Positions 24,374 to 32,293 of a stretch of DNA of 58,169 bases are shown piece after piece (positions within the stretch are counted from its first letter, which is position 1; each line of letters starts with the position of its first letter). This DNA comes from an uncultured Prevotella sp. (lineage in GTDB: Bacteria; Bacteroidota; Bacteroidia; Bacteroidales; Bacteroidaceae): positions 1 through 58,169 of the forward strand of contig ONLG01000012.1 in NCBI GenBank assembly GCA_900318625.1. Direction: 5' to 3'. The notes beneath the pieces were generated by a model. It saw only the letters and a program-made list of their open reading frames with translations. It was not told the origin of the DNA and did not search any database. A program made the translations under genes and the position numbers.

Positions 24374-24806
24374 GAAACAGCAACTGCTCGATGCCCGCTA
24401 CCTGCGCATGGCGCGCATCTGGGCCGAAAATTCCTACTGCCACCGCCGACAGGTCGGTGCGTTGGTGGTCAAGGACAAGATGATAATCAGCGACGGATAC
24501 AACGGTACGCCCAGCGGCTTCGAGAACATTTGCGAAGACGAAACAGGCGTTACCAAACCATACGTGCTCCATGCCGAAGCCAACGCCATAACCAAACTGG
24601 CGCGCTCGTCGAACAATTCCGACGGCTCAACGCTCTATGTCACAGCCTCGCCGTGCATAGAATGTGCCAAACTGATAATCCAAGCCGGCATACGCCGCGT
24701 AGTATATGGAGAGCAATATCGCCTCGCCGACGGTATCGAACTGCTTCAGCGCGCAGGCATCGAAGTGGTCTACCGCGACATAAACACCCTCAACGACAAT
24801 GAATAA
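24366..24806 (+). CDS. dCMP deaminase-family protein
   Basis: 146 residues of the cytidine/deoxycytidylate deaminase fold. Zinc ligands are H69 of HAEANAITK, with E71 as proton shuttle, and C97 and C100 of PCIECAKLI. The allosteric-type region VVKDKMIISDGYNGTPSGFEN is as in ComEB/dCMP deaminases. It converts dCMP to dUMP for thymidylate synthesis. It overlaps both neighbours by eight bases, so it is translationally coupled to the peptidase and the S41 protease. Confidence 0.9.
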   Translation: MDKKQQLLDARYLRMARIWAENSYCHRRQVGALVVKDKMIISDGYNGTPSGFENICEDETGVTKPYVLHAEANAITKLARSSNNSDGSTLYVTASPCIECAKLIIQAGIRRVVYGEQYRLADGIELLQRAGIEVVYRDINTLNDNE

Positions 24807-26418
24807 GAACAATCTCATGCCCCTGCTCCTGGCCCTGTGCGTCGTCATAGGCATCCTGATTGGCACCTTCTATGCCAATCACTTCTCGGGAAACAGGCTC
24901 AACATCATCAACAGCGGTTCCAACAGACTCAACAATCTGCTGCATATTGTCGACGACCAGTACGTCGACTCGGTCAACATAGACGACCTCGTAGAGAAAG
25001 CTATGCCCCAGATACTGTCGGAACTCGACCCTCACTCGGTCTACATCAGTGCCAAAGACGTGCAGCGCGCCAATGACGACCTGAAGGGTTCGTTCTCCGG
25101 CGTGGGCATCGAATTTGTCATTCGCAAGGACACTCTGCACGTGCAGAACGTGCTGTCGGGCGGTCCGGCTGAGAAGGCAGGGCTGCTGGCAGGCGACAAG
25201 ATAGTGTCTATCGACGGCAAGCCCTTCACCGGCAAGGAAGCCACCAATGAGGAAGCCATGCACCGCCTCAAGGGAAAGCGCGGCACAACGGTAAGCGTTG
25301 GAGTTCTGAGATACAAGGAGAAGAAAGTCAGATACTATACTATCACGCGCGACAACATAATCACCCACAGTGTCACCGCAACCTATATGCTCGACGAAAA
25401 GACGGGCTACATACGCATAAAGAACTTCGGCGACCGCACCTACAATGAGATGCTGGCTGCCCTGACGCAGCTCACCATGAGCTCGCTCAACTTCAGCCAG
25501 CTCGTGATAGACCTGCGCGACAACACCGGCGGCTACCTTCAGGCTGCAACGATGATGGTCAACGAGTTCCTTCCCAAGAACCGACTGATTGTCTACACGC
25601 AGGGCCGCAAGTCGCCCAGAGCCGACTACCGCAGCGACGGACGCGGCAGCTACCAGGAAATTCCGCTCGTAGTGCTCATCAACGAGAACTCGGCATCGGC
25701 ATCGGAGATATTCGCCGGAGCAATACAGGACAACGACCGAGGCACCATCATTGGCCGACGCTCGTTCGGCAAGGGTCTTGTGCAGCAGCAGATAGGCTTC
25801 CCCGACGGCTCCATGATACGCCTGACGGTGGCCCGCTATTACACTCCCTCGGGCCGATGCATACAGAAGCCTTACACCATGGGCGACGAGGCCGACTACC
25901 AGCACGACCTTGTGGAGCGCTACAAGCACGGAGAGTTCTTCTCTGAAGACAGCATCCACCACACCGGACCGGCCTACCACACGCTGCTCGGGCGCACCGT
26001 CTACGGCGGAGGAGGCATCACGCCCGACATCTTCATTGCCGAGGACACCACGGGCATCACTTCCTACTACAAGGAAGCCCTCATGAGCGGACTGATAATG
26101 CAGTATGCCTTCGGCTATACCGACGAGAACCGCCCCCGCCTGAAGGACTTCGACGAGATGTCGCAGCTGGCAAACTATCTCGAGAAGCAAAATCTCGTAG
26201 AGCAATTTGCCACATACGCCGACAAGAACGGGCTGCGCAGGCGCAACCTTATGATACGCAAGTCGCACTCGCTATTAGAGAAATTCATCAACAGCCGCAT
26301 CATTTACAATATGTTAAGCGAAGAGGCGCTGACCCAGTACACCAACCGCGACGACGAGGCCATACGCAAAGCCCTCGAAGCTTTCAAGAATAACCGAGCG
26401 TTCCCAACAAAAAAGTGA
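24799..26418 (+). CDS. S41-family C-terminal processing protease (CtpA-like)
   Basis: 539 residues. A TM/signal segment (NLMPLLLALCVVIGILIGTF) is followed by a helical part and a PDZ domain (about 95-180; FSGVGIEFVIRKD, VLSGGPAEKAGLLAGDKIV). The S41 catalytic domain has a dyad S300 in NENSASASEIFAGA and K325 in RRSFGKGLVQQQ, the 25-residue spacing seen in Tsp. It cuts near C-termini of envelope proteins. A C-terminal helical region of about 100 residues follows. The stop overlaps the cyclo-ligase start (TGATG). Confidence 0.93.
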   Translation: MNKNNLMPLLLALCVVIGILIGTFYANHFSGNRLNIINSGSNRLNNLLHIVDDQYVDSVNIDDLVEKAMPQILSELDPHSVYISAKDVQRANDDLKGSFSGVGIEFVIRKDTLHVQNVLSGGPAEKAGLLAGDKIVSIDGKPFTGKEATNEEAMHRLKGKRGTTVSVGVLRYKEKKVRYYTITRDNIITHSVTATYMLDEKTGYIRIKNFGDRTYNEMLAALTQLTMSSLNFSQLVIDLRDNTGGYLQAATMMVNEFLPKNRLIVYTQGRKSPRADYRSDGRGSYQEIPLVVLINENSASASEIFAGAIQDNDRGTIIGRRSFGKGLVQQQIGFPDGSMIRLTVARYYTPSGRCIQKPYTMGDEADYQHDLVERYKHGEFFSEDSIHHTGPAYHTLLGRTVYGGGGITPDIFIAEDTTGITSYYKEALMSGLIMQYAFGYTDENRPRLKDFDEMSQLANYLEKQNLVEQFATYADKNGLRRRNLMIRKSHSLLEKFINSRIIYNMLSEEALTQYTNRDDEAIRKALEAFKNNRAFPTKK

Positions 26419-26948
26419 TGACTAAAGAGGAACTGCGCAGACTGGTGAGAAGCCAGAAACGGATGTATTCAGCCCCACAGCTGCAAGCCATGTCAGCCGA
26501 GGCTGTGGCGCGCCTGATGGCTCTGCCCCAGATGGCTGCTGCCAAGACGGTGATGCTCTACTACTCGCTGCCCGACGAGGTATCGACCCACGAACTTGCC
26601 GACAGACTCGTGGAGCGCGGCAAGGTGGTGGTGCTGCCTGTGGTCACGGGGCCTGCCGAGATGGAGTTGCGCCGTTACCGCTCGGCAGACGACCTGAGCA
26701 TGGGAGCGTTTGGCATCATGGAACCAACAGGGGAACCTTTCACCAGCCTCGCAGAAATAGACCTCGCCGTGGTGCCGGGCATGGCGTTCGACACTCGTGG
26801 CAACCGTCTCGGAAGGGGAAAGGGCTACTACGACCGTTTCCTGAGCCAGCTGCCGCAAGCCACAAAGGTGGGACTGTGCTTCCCCTTCCAGAAGTTTCCA
26901 GGAGTGCCTACTGATGAAAACGATGTCAGGATGGACTTAGTGATATAA
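26418..26948 (+). CDS. 5-formyltetrahydrofolate cyclo-ligase
   Basis: 176 residues from the ATG at 26418, which shares its A with the stop of the preceding gene; a GTG three bases earlier is a weaker alternative. Family landmarks are the N-terminal RRLVRSQKR, the ATP/folate-site VMLYYSLPDEVSTHELAD and the C-terminal GMAFDTRGNRLGRGKGYYDR. The enzyme converts 5-formyl-THF plus ATP to 5,10-methenyl-THF. The stop codon itself is part of the first unit of a 9-bp TATAAG repeat array. Confidence 0.92.
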   Translation: MTKEELRRLVRSQKRMYSAPQLQAMSAEAVARLMALPQMAAAKTVMLYYSLPDEVSTHELADRLVERGKVVVLPVVTGPAEMELRRYRSADDLSMGAFGIMEPTGEPFTSLAEIDLAVVPGMAFDTRGNRLGRGKGYYDRFLSQLPQATKVGLCFPFQKFPGVPTDENDVRMDLVI

Positions 26949-26997
26949 GTCTTATAAGCTTTATAAGACCTATAAGCCCCATAAGACCTATAAGCTT
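26944..26997. repeat. Six tandem 9-bp TATAAGNCC units between convergent genes
   Basis: Units run without gaps: TATAAGTCT, TATAAGCTT, TATAAGACC, TATAAGCCC, CATAAGACC, TATAAGCTT. The array starts inside the cyclo-ligase stop codon and ends 11 bases before the DUF721 stop, filling the whole convergent gap. It matches the arrays at 14632-14685 and 14721-14774. Confidence 0.9.
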
Positions 26998-27008
26998 AAC
27001 CTAATCCT

Positions 27009-27299
27009 TCAGAATATTCTCAGTTCGGAAATGACGTATGCGCCCACCTTTTCGTTGAGCCTGCGCACTATATCCGAGCGCATCATGGTGAGATCCTGCC
27101 GCAGGGCTGGGTTCACTATCTTCACGAAAAGGGTCTGGTTCTTGATGAATTTGTCGCCCGTGTATCGCGCCACGGTCTCTCCCATCACCTCGTCCCAGGC
27201 ATAGATGATTCGCTTTTGCAGCAAAGGAGTCTCCAGACCCTCTTGCCGCATCACGCGCTGAAGCACATCCGACAGTTTCTCTACAGATTTCCTAAACAT
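27009..27299 (-). CDS. DUF721 (DciA-like) protein
   Basis: 96 residues. KSVEKLSDVLQRVMRQ, the central IIYAWDEVMGETVARYTGD and the strand TLFVKIVNPALRQDLTMM define the DUF721 fold, a KH-like domain. DciA, of this family, helps load the replicative helicase in bacteria lacking DnaC. This copy is the short Bacteroidetes form. It starts six bases after recF ends and is surely co-transcribed with it, consistent with a DNA-replication role. Confidence 0.85.
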   Translation of the reverse strand: MFRKSVEKLSDVLQRVMRQEGLETPLLQKRIIYAWDEVMGETVARYTGDKFIKNQTLFVKIVNPALRQDLTMMRSDIVRRLNEKVGAYVISELRIF

Positions 27300-27305
27300 A
27301 GCTCC

Positions 27306-28427
27306 CTACTCTCTTATCACGCCATCTGCCACCTTGAACAGTTTGTAGTCGAACCCACTGTGGCTCAGTATCTTGTCAAGGTGGTCGCGGTTTGTATCGG
27401 TTATGAATATCTGTCCGTAGTCGCTGCCGCACACCAGATGCACAATCTTCTCCACGCGATGGCTGTCGAGTTTGTCGAATATGTCGTCGAGCAGCAGCAA
27501 GGGAGTGGTGCGGTTTGCAGTCTGCTTGAGGAAACTGAACTGCGCAAGCTTCAGTGCCAAAGCGAAAGTCTTGTTCTGGCCCTGGCTCCCCTCGCGTCTG
27601 ATGGGATAGCCACCTATCAGCATCTCGAGATCATCGCGGTGAGCGCCGTGCAGCGAATAGCCAACGGCAAGGTCTTTATGCCTGTCGCGCTGTATAACAT
27701 CGAGCAAAGGACCTCGCTGGCAGTGCGACACATAGCGCAGCGACACCTGTTCGTGGCCTGCGGCAATAGTGTTGTAAACGTGCTGGAACACAGGCTGCAC
27801 GGCACTGATAAAGGCATTGCGCTTGGCAAAGAGGGCCTCGCCGCTGGCTGCCATCTGCTGTTCGAGGATGTCGAGAAGCATCAGGTCGGCCCCCTCTTCC
27901 TGCTTGAGGAGGGTGTTGCGCTGCTGAAGCGCACGGTTGTAAGCCGACAGCTGCTCTATGTATTCGTGGTCGTACTGGGCTATAACCATATCCATGAGCC
28001 GGCGGCGTTCCTCGCTGCTGCCCTCAATGAGCGACACGTCGGACGGCGAAACCATCACGAGCGGCACAAGACCGATGTGTTGCGACAGCCGCTTATATTC
28101 CTTCTTGTTGCGCTTGAAATGTTTTTTAGTGCCACGCTTCATGCCGCAGTAGATTGTTTCGGAGGGGCGCACTGGGGGCAGCGACTGCCCTGCCGCGTCG
28201 TGGCAATACTGCCCTTCAACGACAAAGAAGTCCTTGTCGTGGGCTATCACCGACGAATCGGGCACACCCGAAGCACTCCGGCAGAACGACAGATAGTACA
28301 CGACATCGAGAAAGTTGGTCTTCCCCACCCCGTTGTTGCCGATGAAACAGTTGAGCTTTGGCGACAGCTCGAGCTCAGCAGCCTCAATGTTCTTGTAATT
28401 TAGTATCGATATATGCTTGAGAAACAT
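27306..28427 (-). CDS. recF: DNA replication and repair protein RecF
   Basis: 373 residues of the SMC-like ABC ATPase. It has Walker A GNNGVGKT in LNCFIGNNGVGKTNFLD, the signature EGSQGQNKTFALALKLAQ and Walker B LLLLDDIFDKLD, plus the N-terminal LKHISILNYKNIE. RecF with RecO and RecR loads RecA at single-stranded gaps during repair and replication restart. A TACCTTTG -7 box lies at 28455-28462 and the DUF721 gene follows directly. Confidence 0.95.
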   Translation of the reverse strand: MFLKHISILNYKNIEAAELELSPKLNCFIGNNGVGKTNFLDVVYYLSFCRSASGVPDSSVIAHDKDFFVVEGQYCHDAAGQSLPPVRPSETIYCGMKRGTKKHFKRNKKEYKRLSQHIGLVPLVMVSPSDVSLIEGSSEERRRLMDMVIAQYDHEYIEQLSAYNRALQQRNTLLKQEEGADLMLLDILEQQMAASGEALFAKRNAFISAVQPVFQHVYNTIAAGHEQVSLRYVSHCQRGPLLDVIQRDRHKDLAVGYSLHGAHRDDLEMLIGGYPIRREGSQGQNKTFALALKLAQFSFLKQTANRTTPLLLLDDIFDKLDSHRVEKIVHLVCGSDYGQIFITDTNRDHLDKILSHSGFDYKLFKVADGVIRE

Positions 28428-28454
28428 TCCCCTTGCTCTTCATTTTTTGCCCAA

Positions 28455-28462
28455 CAAAGGTA
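28455..28462 (-). promoter_or_regulatory. Bacteroidetes -7 box (TACCTTTG) for recF
   Basis: Exact match on the reverse strand 28 bases upstream of the recF start. Confidence 0.7.
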
Positions 28463-28524
28463 GCCACTTGGGGCGTAAAACGAAAAAAATCTACAATAAA
28501 TTTCACTGTCTAAGATAAAAACCT

Positions 28525-28532
28525 TAATTTTG
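28525..28532 (+). promoter_or_regulatory. Bacteroidetes -7 box (TAATTTTG) for the TPR protein gene
   Basis: Exact match 72 bases upstream of the start at 28604. Confidence 0.65.
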
Positions 28533-28603
28533 CAACGCTTTATGCGATATGCGTTTTGCGCACCAATAAACGTCAGAAAAACAAAAAAAACAAAACATAA
28601 ATA

Positions 28604-29308
28604 ATGGCAACAAAACAGCAAAACAAGGACATCGCCGAGATGGGCGAAACCCTTAACACATCTGAAGCTTTCTTCCTGAAGTACAAGAAGGCCATCCTCT
28701 GTGGTCTGGCGGCAATAGTAGTGATTGTCGTAGGCTGCATACTCTACAACAACTATGTAGCAGTGCCCCACGAGCAAGAGGCCAGCACCGCACTTGCCAA
28801 GGGTCAGGAGTATCTGGACAACGAGCAGTTCGACAAGGCTCTCAAGGGCGACGGCGCAGGCTTTGCAGGCTTCGCCAAGATAGCCGACGACTTCAGCGGA
28901 ACCGATGCGGGCAACCTTGCCAACCTCTATGCAGGATTGTGCTATGCCAATCAGGAGAAACCCGACTGGAAGAAAGCTCTCGAGTATGTAGAGAAGTTCT
29001 CGCCCAAGGGTGATATGCTTATCAGTCCGGCTTCACAGATGGCGCTGGGCGACATATATGCCAACAATGATCAGGTGGACAAAGCAGTGGAAAGCTTCAA
29101 GAAAGCAGCTGCCATGGCCGACAAGAAAGCTACCGACGACACCAACAACAGCGTGGCTCCGGTAGCAATGAGGAAAGCCGGCGTGCTGCTCGAGGCTACT
29201 GGCAAGAAGGCCGAAGCGCTCCAGATATACAAGGACATCAAGGCTAAATACGTCAACTCTGCCGTATTCCAGGACATAGACAAGTACATCGAACGCGCAT
29301 CTCGCTAA
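28604..29308 (+). CDS. Membrane-anchored tetratricopeptide-repeat protein
   Basis: 234 residues. A soluble N-terminus (about 28) is followed by one TM helix (AILCGLAAIVVIVVGCILYNN), then TPR-like helical pairs: ALAKGQEYLDNEQFDKALKG, NLANLYAGLCYANQEKPDWKKALEYV, SQMALGDIYANNDQVDKAVESFKKAA and EATGKKAEALQIYKDIKAKY. The layout resembles YfgM/BamD-like periplasmic scaffold proteins anchored in the inner membrane. Partners are unknown. It is three bases from ribH and co-transcribed with it. Confidence 0.85.
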   Translation: MATKQQNKDIAEMGETLNTSEAFFLKYKKAILCGLAAIVVIVVGCILYNNYVAVPHEQEASTALAKGQEYLDNEQFDKALKGDGAGFAGFAKIADDFSGTDAGNLANLYAGLCYANQEKPDWKKALEYVEKFSPKGDMLISPASQMALGDIYANNDQVDKAVESFKKAAAMADKKATDDTNNSVAPVAMRKAGVLLEATGKKAEALQIYKDIKAKYVNSAVFQDIDKYIERASR

Positions 29309-29311
29309 GCT

Positions 29312-29788
29312 ATGGCTACCGCACTTCAAGTTAACAACAACACTGCCTACGACAATGTGCCCGATGCAAGCAACATGAACTTCGGCATTGTCGTGGCTGA
29401 GTGGAACTCCGAGATTACCGGCGCGCTGCTCAAAGGTGCCATCGAGACCCTCGAGGCCCACGGCACTCTCACCGAGAACATCCACGTGAAGCACGTGCCG
29501 GGCAGCTTCGAGCTCATCTACGGTGCCCGAATGATGACTCTCCGCGGCGACTACGATGCCATTATCATCCTTGGCAGCGTTATAAGGGGCGAGACACCAC
29601 ACTTCGACTACATCTGTCAGGGCGTGACCTACGGCATCTCGCGCATCAATGCCACGAGCGAGATACCCGTCATCTACGGTCTGCTAACCACCGAAAATAT
29701 GCAGCAAGCCCTCGACCGCTGCGGTGGAAAGCTCGGAAACAAAGGTGCCGAGTGTGCTATAACGGCCATCAAGATGGCTAAATTCTAA
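29312..29788 (+). CDS. ribH: 6,7-dimethyl-8-ribityllumazine synthase
   Basis: 158 residues, the normal size. [20 protein letters not shown] gives the aromatic substrate-stacking site, and [32 protein letters not shown] and [19 protein letters not shown] are the binding and catalytic segments, with the His of PHFD as proton acceptor. It condenses 5-amino-6-ribitylaminouracil with 3,4-dihydroxy-2-butanone 4-phosphate in riboflavin synthesis and forms icosahedral or pentameric assemblies. No FMN riboswitch is seen upstream. Confidence 0.96.
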   Translation: MATALQVNNNTAYDNVPDASNMNFGIVVAEWNSEITGALLKGAIETLEAHGTLTENIHVKHVPGSFELIYGARMMTLRGDYDAIIILGSVIRGETPHFDYICQGVTYGISRINATSEIPVIYGLLTTENMQQALDRCGGKLGNKGAECAITAIKMAKF

Positions 29789-29814
29789 GAAACCGAAACC
29801 TCAACACTCTGGTT

Positions 29815-30171
29815 ATGACGTTCCAACAACTGCTGAAAGCCTACGAATTTGGCGAGCTTTTCCCCGAGATAGTCACCATGCTGCCTCAGGCAAGAACCAT
29901 GAGGAGGCGCTTCGAGCAAGCCTACGACGAGCTGAGCACCCTGCGCCCGGTGGCATCGAAGAAGGTTATACGCTACGAGCTGATGCACGACCCGGACTCG
30001 AAGGAGGACTTTGTCGGTGCAGACGACGAGTGCTTTCGCGCCACTTGGGACGTTCTGGCCGGCAAGGAGGTGAAGAAAGGCCCTCACGCCGACCTCACCG
30101 ACCTGGAGATGACTGCCAACTGCCTGCTCAACGCAGTGCTGCAAGGCAGCAGCCCACACTCAAGACGATAA
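29815..30171 (+). CDS. Conserved-looking small protein of unknown function
   Basis: I do not recognise the family with confidence. The 118 residues are acidic/basic and helical with no signal peptide: MTFQQLLKAYEFGELFPEIV, MRRRFEQAYDELSTLRPV, then VIRYELMHDPDSKEDFVGAD and a C-terminal helix LTDLEMTANCLLNAVLQGS. It starts 26 bases after ribH and ends just before a strong terminator, so it is the last gene of the TPR-ribH unit. Codon use matches its neighbours, and a real gene is likely. Confidence 0.7.
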   Translation: MTFQQLLKAYEFGELFPEIVTMLPQARTMRRRFEQAYDELSTLRPVASKKVIRYELMHDPDSKEDFVGADDECFRATWDVLAGKEVKKGPHADLTDLEMTANCLLNAVLQGSSPHSRR

Positions 30172-30185
30172 ACGCAAGCTATACA

Positions 30186-30244
30186 AAAGAGCCTCACCAC
30201 CAGCCTTTCTCCGACAAAGGAGAGTGCCAGTGGTGAGGCTCTTT
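30186..30244. terminator. 15-bp hairpin terminator between convergent genes
   Basis: AAAGAGCCTCACCAC (30186-30200) faces GTGGTGAGGCTCTTT (30230-30244), a perfect inverted repeat with A and T runs at its outer ends, so it can act in both directions. A smaller TCTCC/GGAGA stem sits inside the loop. It lies between the unknown gene (stop 30171) and the DUF4738 gene (stop 30253). Confidence 0.85.
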
Positions 30245-30252
30245 CTGTGTCC

Positions 30253-30810
30253 TTACTCTTCTTCCTGACCGTTGCCGGAGTCGAGCTGCATGTCTTTCTT
30301 CACGTCAATATCCCCCATGCGGCTCACTGTGAGCACCAAGGGAATATACTCGTCGCTCATGGTGTCGGGCGAACCAACGCTCACAGCAAAGCTCAGATAG
30401 TCGCCCTCGGCCTTGTCGAACACGATGCCGAGCAGTGCTCCGTCGGCGGCAAAGGTTGGCGAGAGATGCTCGCGGAAGTCGGTCTTGGCGAAATCACGGT
30501 TGAAGAAGGTGCTTCCGTCGGCACGAGTGACCGTCACATTGACCTTGTTATCATAGTACTTGTTGCCTTGCTCGTCCTTTGTCATGGGCAGCGACTTGTC
30601 TGCGCGGCGCACAATCTGCACCTTGTAGCTGCTGCCTACCCATGCCACGGTCTTGCTCCACTGAGAGTCCGACATGGCCTTCGGTCCACTGCTGACAGGT
30701 TTCTTCACAACTTTCTTGGTAATGATAATGTCGTCTTGCTTCTTCTCCTTGCACGAAGACAGGCAGAACAGTCCCAAAGCAAACGACAGGATGTATGTAG
30801 TCTTTCTCAT
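30253..30810 (-). CDS. DUF4738 lipoprotein
   Basis: 185 residues. The signal peptide ends in a lipobox, LFCLSSC, so it is probably a lipid-anchored envelope protein. The mature region contains the DUF4738-type pattern YKVQIVRRADKSLPMTKDEQ, NKYYDNKVNVTVTRADGS and TFFNRDFAKTDF, beta-rich and typical of Bacteroidales. It ends in an acidic tail (NGQEEE). Function unknown. It diverges from a DUF4230 lipoprotein gene; each has its own -7 box in the 124-base gap. Confidence 0.75.
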   Translation of the reverse strand: MRKTTYILSFALGLFCLSSCKEKKQDDIIITKKVVKKPVSSGPKAMSDSQWSKTVAWVGSSYKVQIVRRADKSLPMTKDEQGNKYYDNKVNVTVTRADGSTFFNRDFAKTDFREHLSPTFAADGALLGIVFDKAEGDYLSFAVSVGSPDTMSDEYIPLVLTVSRMGDIDVKKDMQLDSGNGQEEE

Positions 30811-30831
30811 AATTCACATTTTCCAACTCAG

Positions 30832-30839
30832 CAAAATTA
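30832..30839 (-). promoter_or_regulatory. Bacteroidetes -7 box (TAATTTTG) for the DUF4738 gene
   Basis: Exact match on the reverse strand 22 bases before the start at 30810. Confidence 0.65.
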
Positions 30840-30891
30840 CTATTTACGGAGCTAAAAGCCAAATATATTTTGCTATTTACGGCCTTTTACT

Positions 30892-30899
30892 TACTTTTG
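30892..30899 (+). promoter_or_regulatory. Bacteroidetes -7 box (TACTTTTG) for the DUF4230 pair
   Basis: Exact match 36 bases before the start at 30935. Confidence 0.65.
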
Positions 30900-30934
30900 C
30901 GCTTAGTTTTTAGCTATTTCAATTACATATCACG

Positions 30935-31582
30935 ATGCTACGAGCAGCTATTATCATCAGCAGTGCAGTGCTTCTACTGCTATCGTGCGGTAAGAAGGCC
31001 GAGCCAGCAACTGCCCCCGAGCCTGTCGACACGATACCAATGATGATCAGCCAACTGCGCAAGTGCTCGCGACTCTACACCTCGGAATACCGCATCCACA
31101 AGATTATCACGCACGAAGACCAGGTGAAGCTCTCGGGCACAGTGCTGCAAAAGGACTTCAACATCGACCTGCCCATCGGCGAGAGGCGCATAGCCATACC
31201 GATGGAAGCCACAGTGAAGGCATACGTAGACTTCTCAAAGTTCTCGAAAGACAACGTTGAGCGGCGCGGCGACAAGCTCACCGTCTACCTTCCCGACCCA
31301 CAGATAGTACTCACCTCAACGCGTATCAACCACAAGGAGATACGCCGCCAGGTGGCCCTCATGCGCCGCAACTTCTCTGACAAGGAGCTTGCCGACTACG
31401 AGCAGCAGGGCCGCAAGGCCATAGTGGAGGCCACAAAGCAGATGGACATCGACGAAAACGTGCGCCAACACGCCGCCAACACAATCATCCCGATGATAGT
31501 GGCGATGGGCTTCAGGCAGGAAGACATCACCGTGACGTTCCGAAAACCTGGCAACAGTGCCATAACGACTATATTAAAATAG
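30935..31582 (+). CDS. DUF4230 lipoprotein
   Basis: 215 residues with a lipoprotein signal (LLLLSCGKKA). The DUF4230 body starts LRKCSRLYTSEYRIHKIITH, followed by IPMEATVKAYVDFSKFS, LTVYLPDPQIVLTSTRINHK and a long helix with FSDKELADYEQQGRKAIVEA. The family is widespread, of unknown function, and often occurs as tandem paralogues, as here with the next gene. It ends directly before the second copy. Confidence 0.82.
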   Translation: MLRAAIIISSAVLLLLSCGKKAEPATAPEPVDTIPMMISQLRKCSRLYTSEYRIHKIITHEDQVKLSGTVLQKDFNIDLPIGERRIAIPMEATVKAYVDFSKFSKDNVERRGDKLTVYLPDPQIVLTSTRINHKEIRRQVALMRRNFSDKELADYEQQGRKAIVEATKQMDIDENVRQHAANTIIPMIVAMGFRQEDITVTFRKPGNSAITTILK

Positions 31583-31621
31583 GTGGAGGCGAAGGCTCCC
31601 ATCATACTCCGAAACGACAAG

Positions 31622-32293
31622 ATGCAAGATACTACCGACAAGATACTGCGATTTCTCAGAAGCATGGGCATGATGCTGTGGCTCAGCATCATAGCCGTGG
31701 TGGTGCTGATTGGCGGCTTCGCGTGGTGGGGATGGTGGATAAACCGCGACAACCACATATCAGTGAGCACCAACCGCAATATCGACATCACCCCACAACA
31801 GATACAATCAATCCAGCGGATAGGCCAGTGGGAGTTTCTCTCGGTGAGCGACGAGGAGATTGCCGACACCGTGAGGCGCGGCTTTTTCAGTGACAGCGAG
31901 CTGGCACGCATCTACTATGGCACCCTCCGCATAGGCATTGACCTGCACAAGGCGGGTCCTAAGTGGCTCCGCACAGAGGATTCCACTGTGGTGGCAACGC
32001 TGCCGCCGATAGAACTTCTGGACCGAAACTTCATCGACGAGGCCCGCACACGTGCCTTCATAGAGAGCGGGGAGTGGGATGCCAGTGCATACGATGCGCT
32101 CTACCGGCAGGCATACCGCAAGATGATAGCCCGCTGCATGACCGAAGAAAACCTGCGCACGGCGGAGAACAACGCACGCGAACAGTTCACCAATATGCTG
32201 CGTTCGATGGGCTTCAAGTATGTCACCGTGGAGTTTGAAAAGCCTGCCTCGCCCTCACAACCTACACTTAACGACCCAAAATGGAACAGATAA
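31622..32293 (+). CDS. DUF4230 membrane-anchored protein
   Basis: 223 residues from the ATG at 31622, with one N-terminal TM helix (MLWLSIIAVVVLIGGFAWWG) and a DUF4230-like body: SIQRIGQWEFLSVSDEEIAD, FFSDSELARIYYGTLRIGID, LPPIELLDRNFIDEARTRAF. The region resembles the preceding lipoprotein, so the two are probably paralogues facing the periplasm from the outer and inner membranes. A GTG at 31583, directly after the upstream stop, is an alternative start. It overlaps the symporter gene by 13 bases. Confidence 0.75.
   Translation: MQDTTDKILRFLRSMGMMLWLSIIAVVVLIGGFAWWGWWINRDNHISVSTNRNIDITPQQIQSIQRIGQWEFLSVSDEEIADTVRRGFFSDSELARIYYGTLRIGIDLHKAGPKWLRTEDSTVVATLPPIELLDRNFIDEARTRAFIESGEWDASAYDALYRQAYRKMIARCMTEENLRTAENNAREQFTNMLRSMGFKYVTVEFEKPASPSQPTLNDPKWNR

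Noticed and set aside
24790-26268. 492-residue open frame on the minus strand
   Set aside because: Antisense to the S41 protease, whose PDZ domain and S/K dyad are clear.
29200-29311. FMN riboswitch ahead of ribH
   Set aside because: The sequence is the coding end of the TPR gene with only a three-base gap; no RFN-like conserved blocks.
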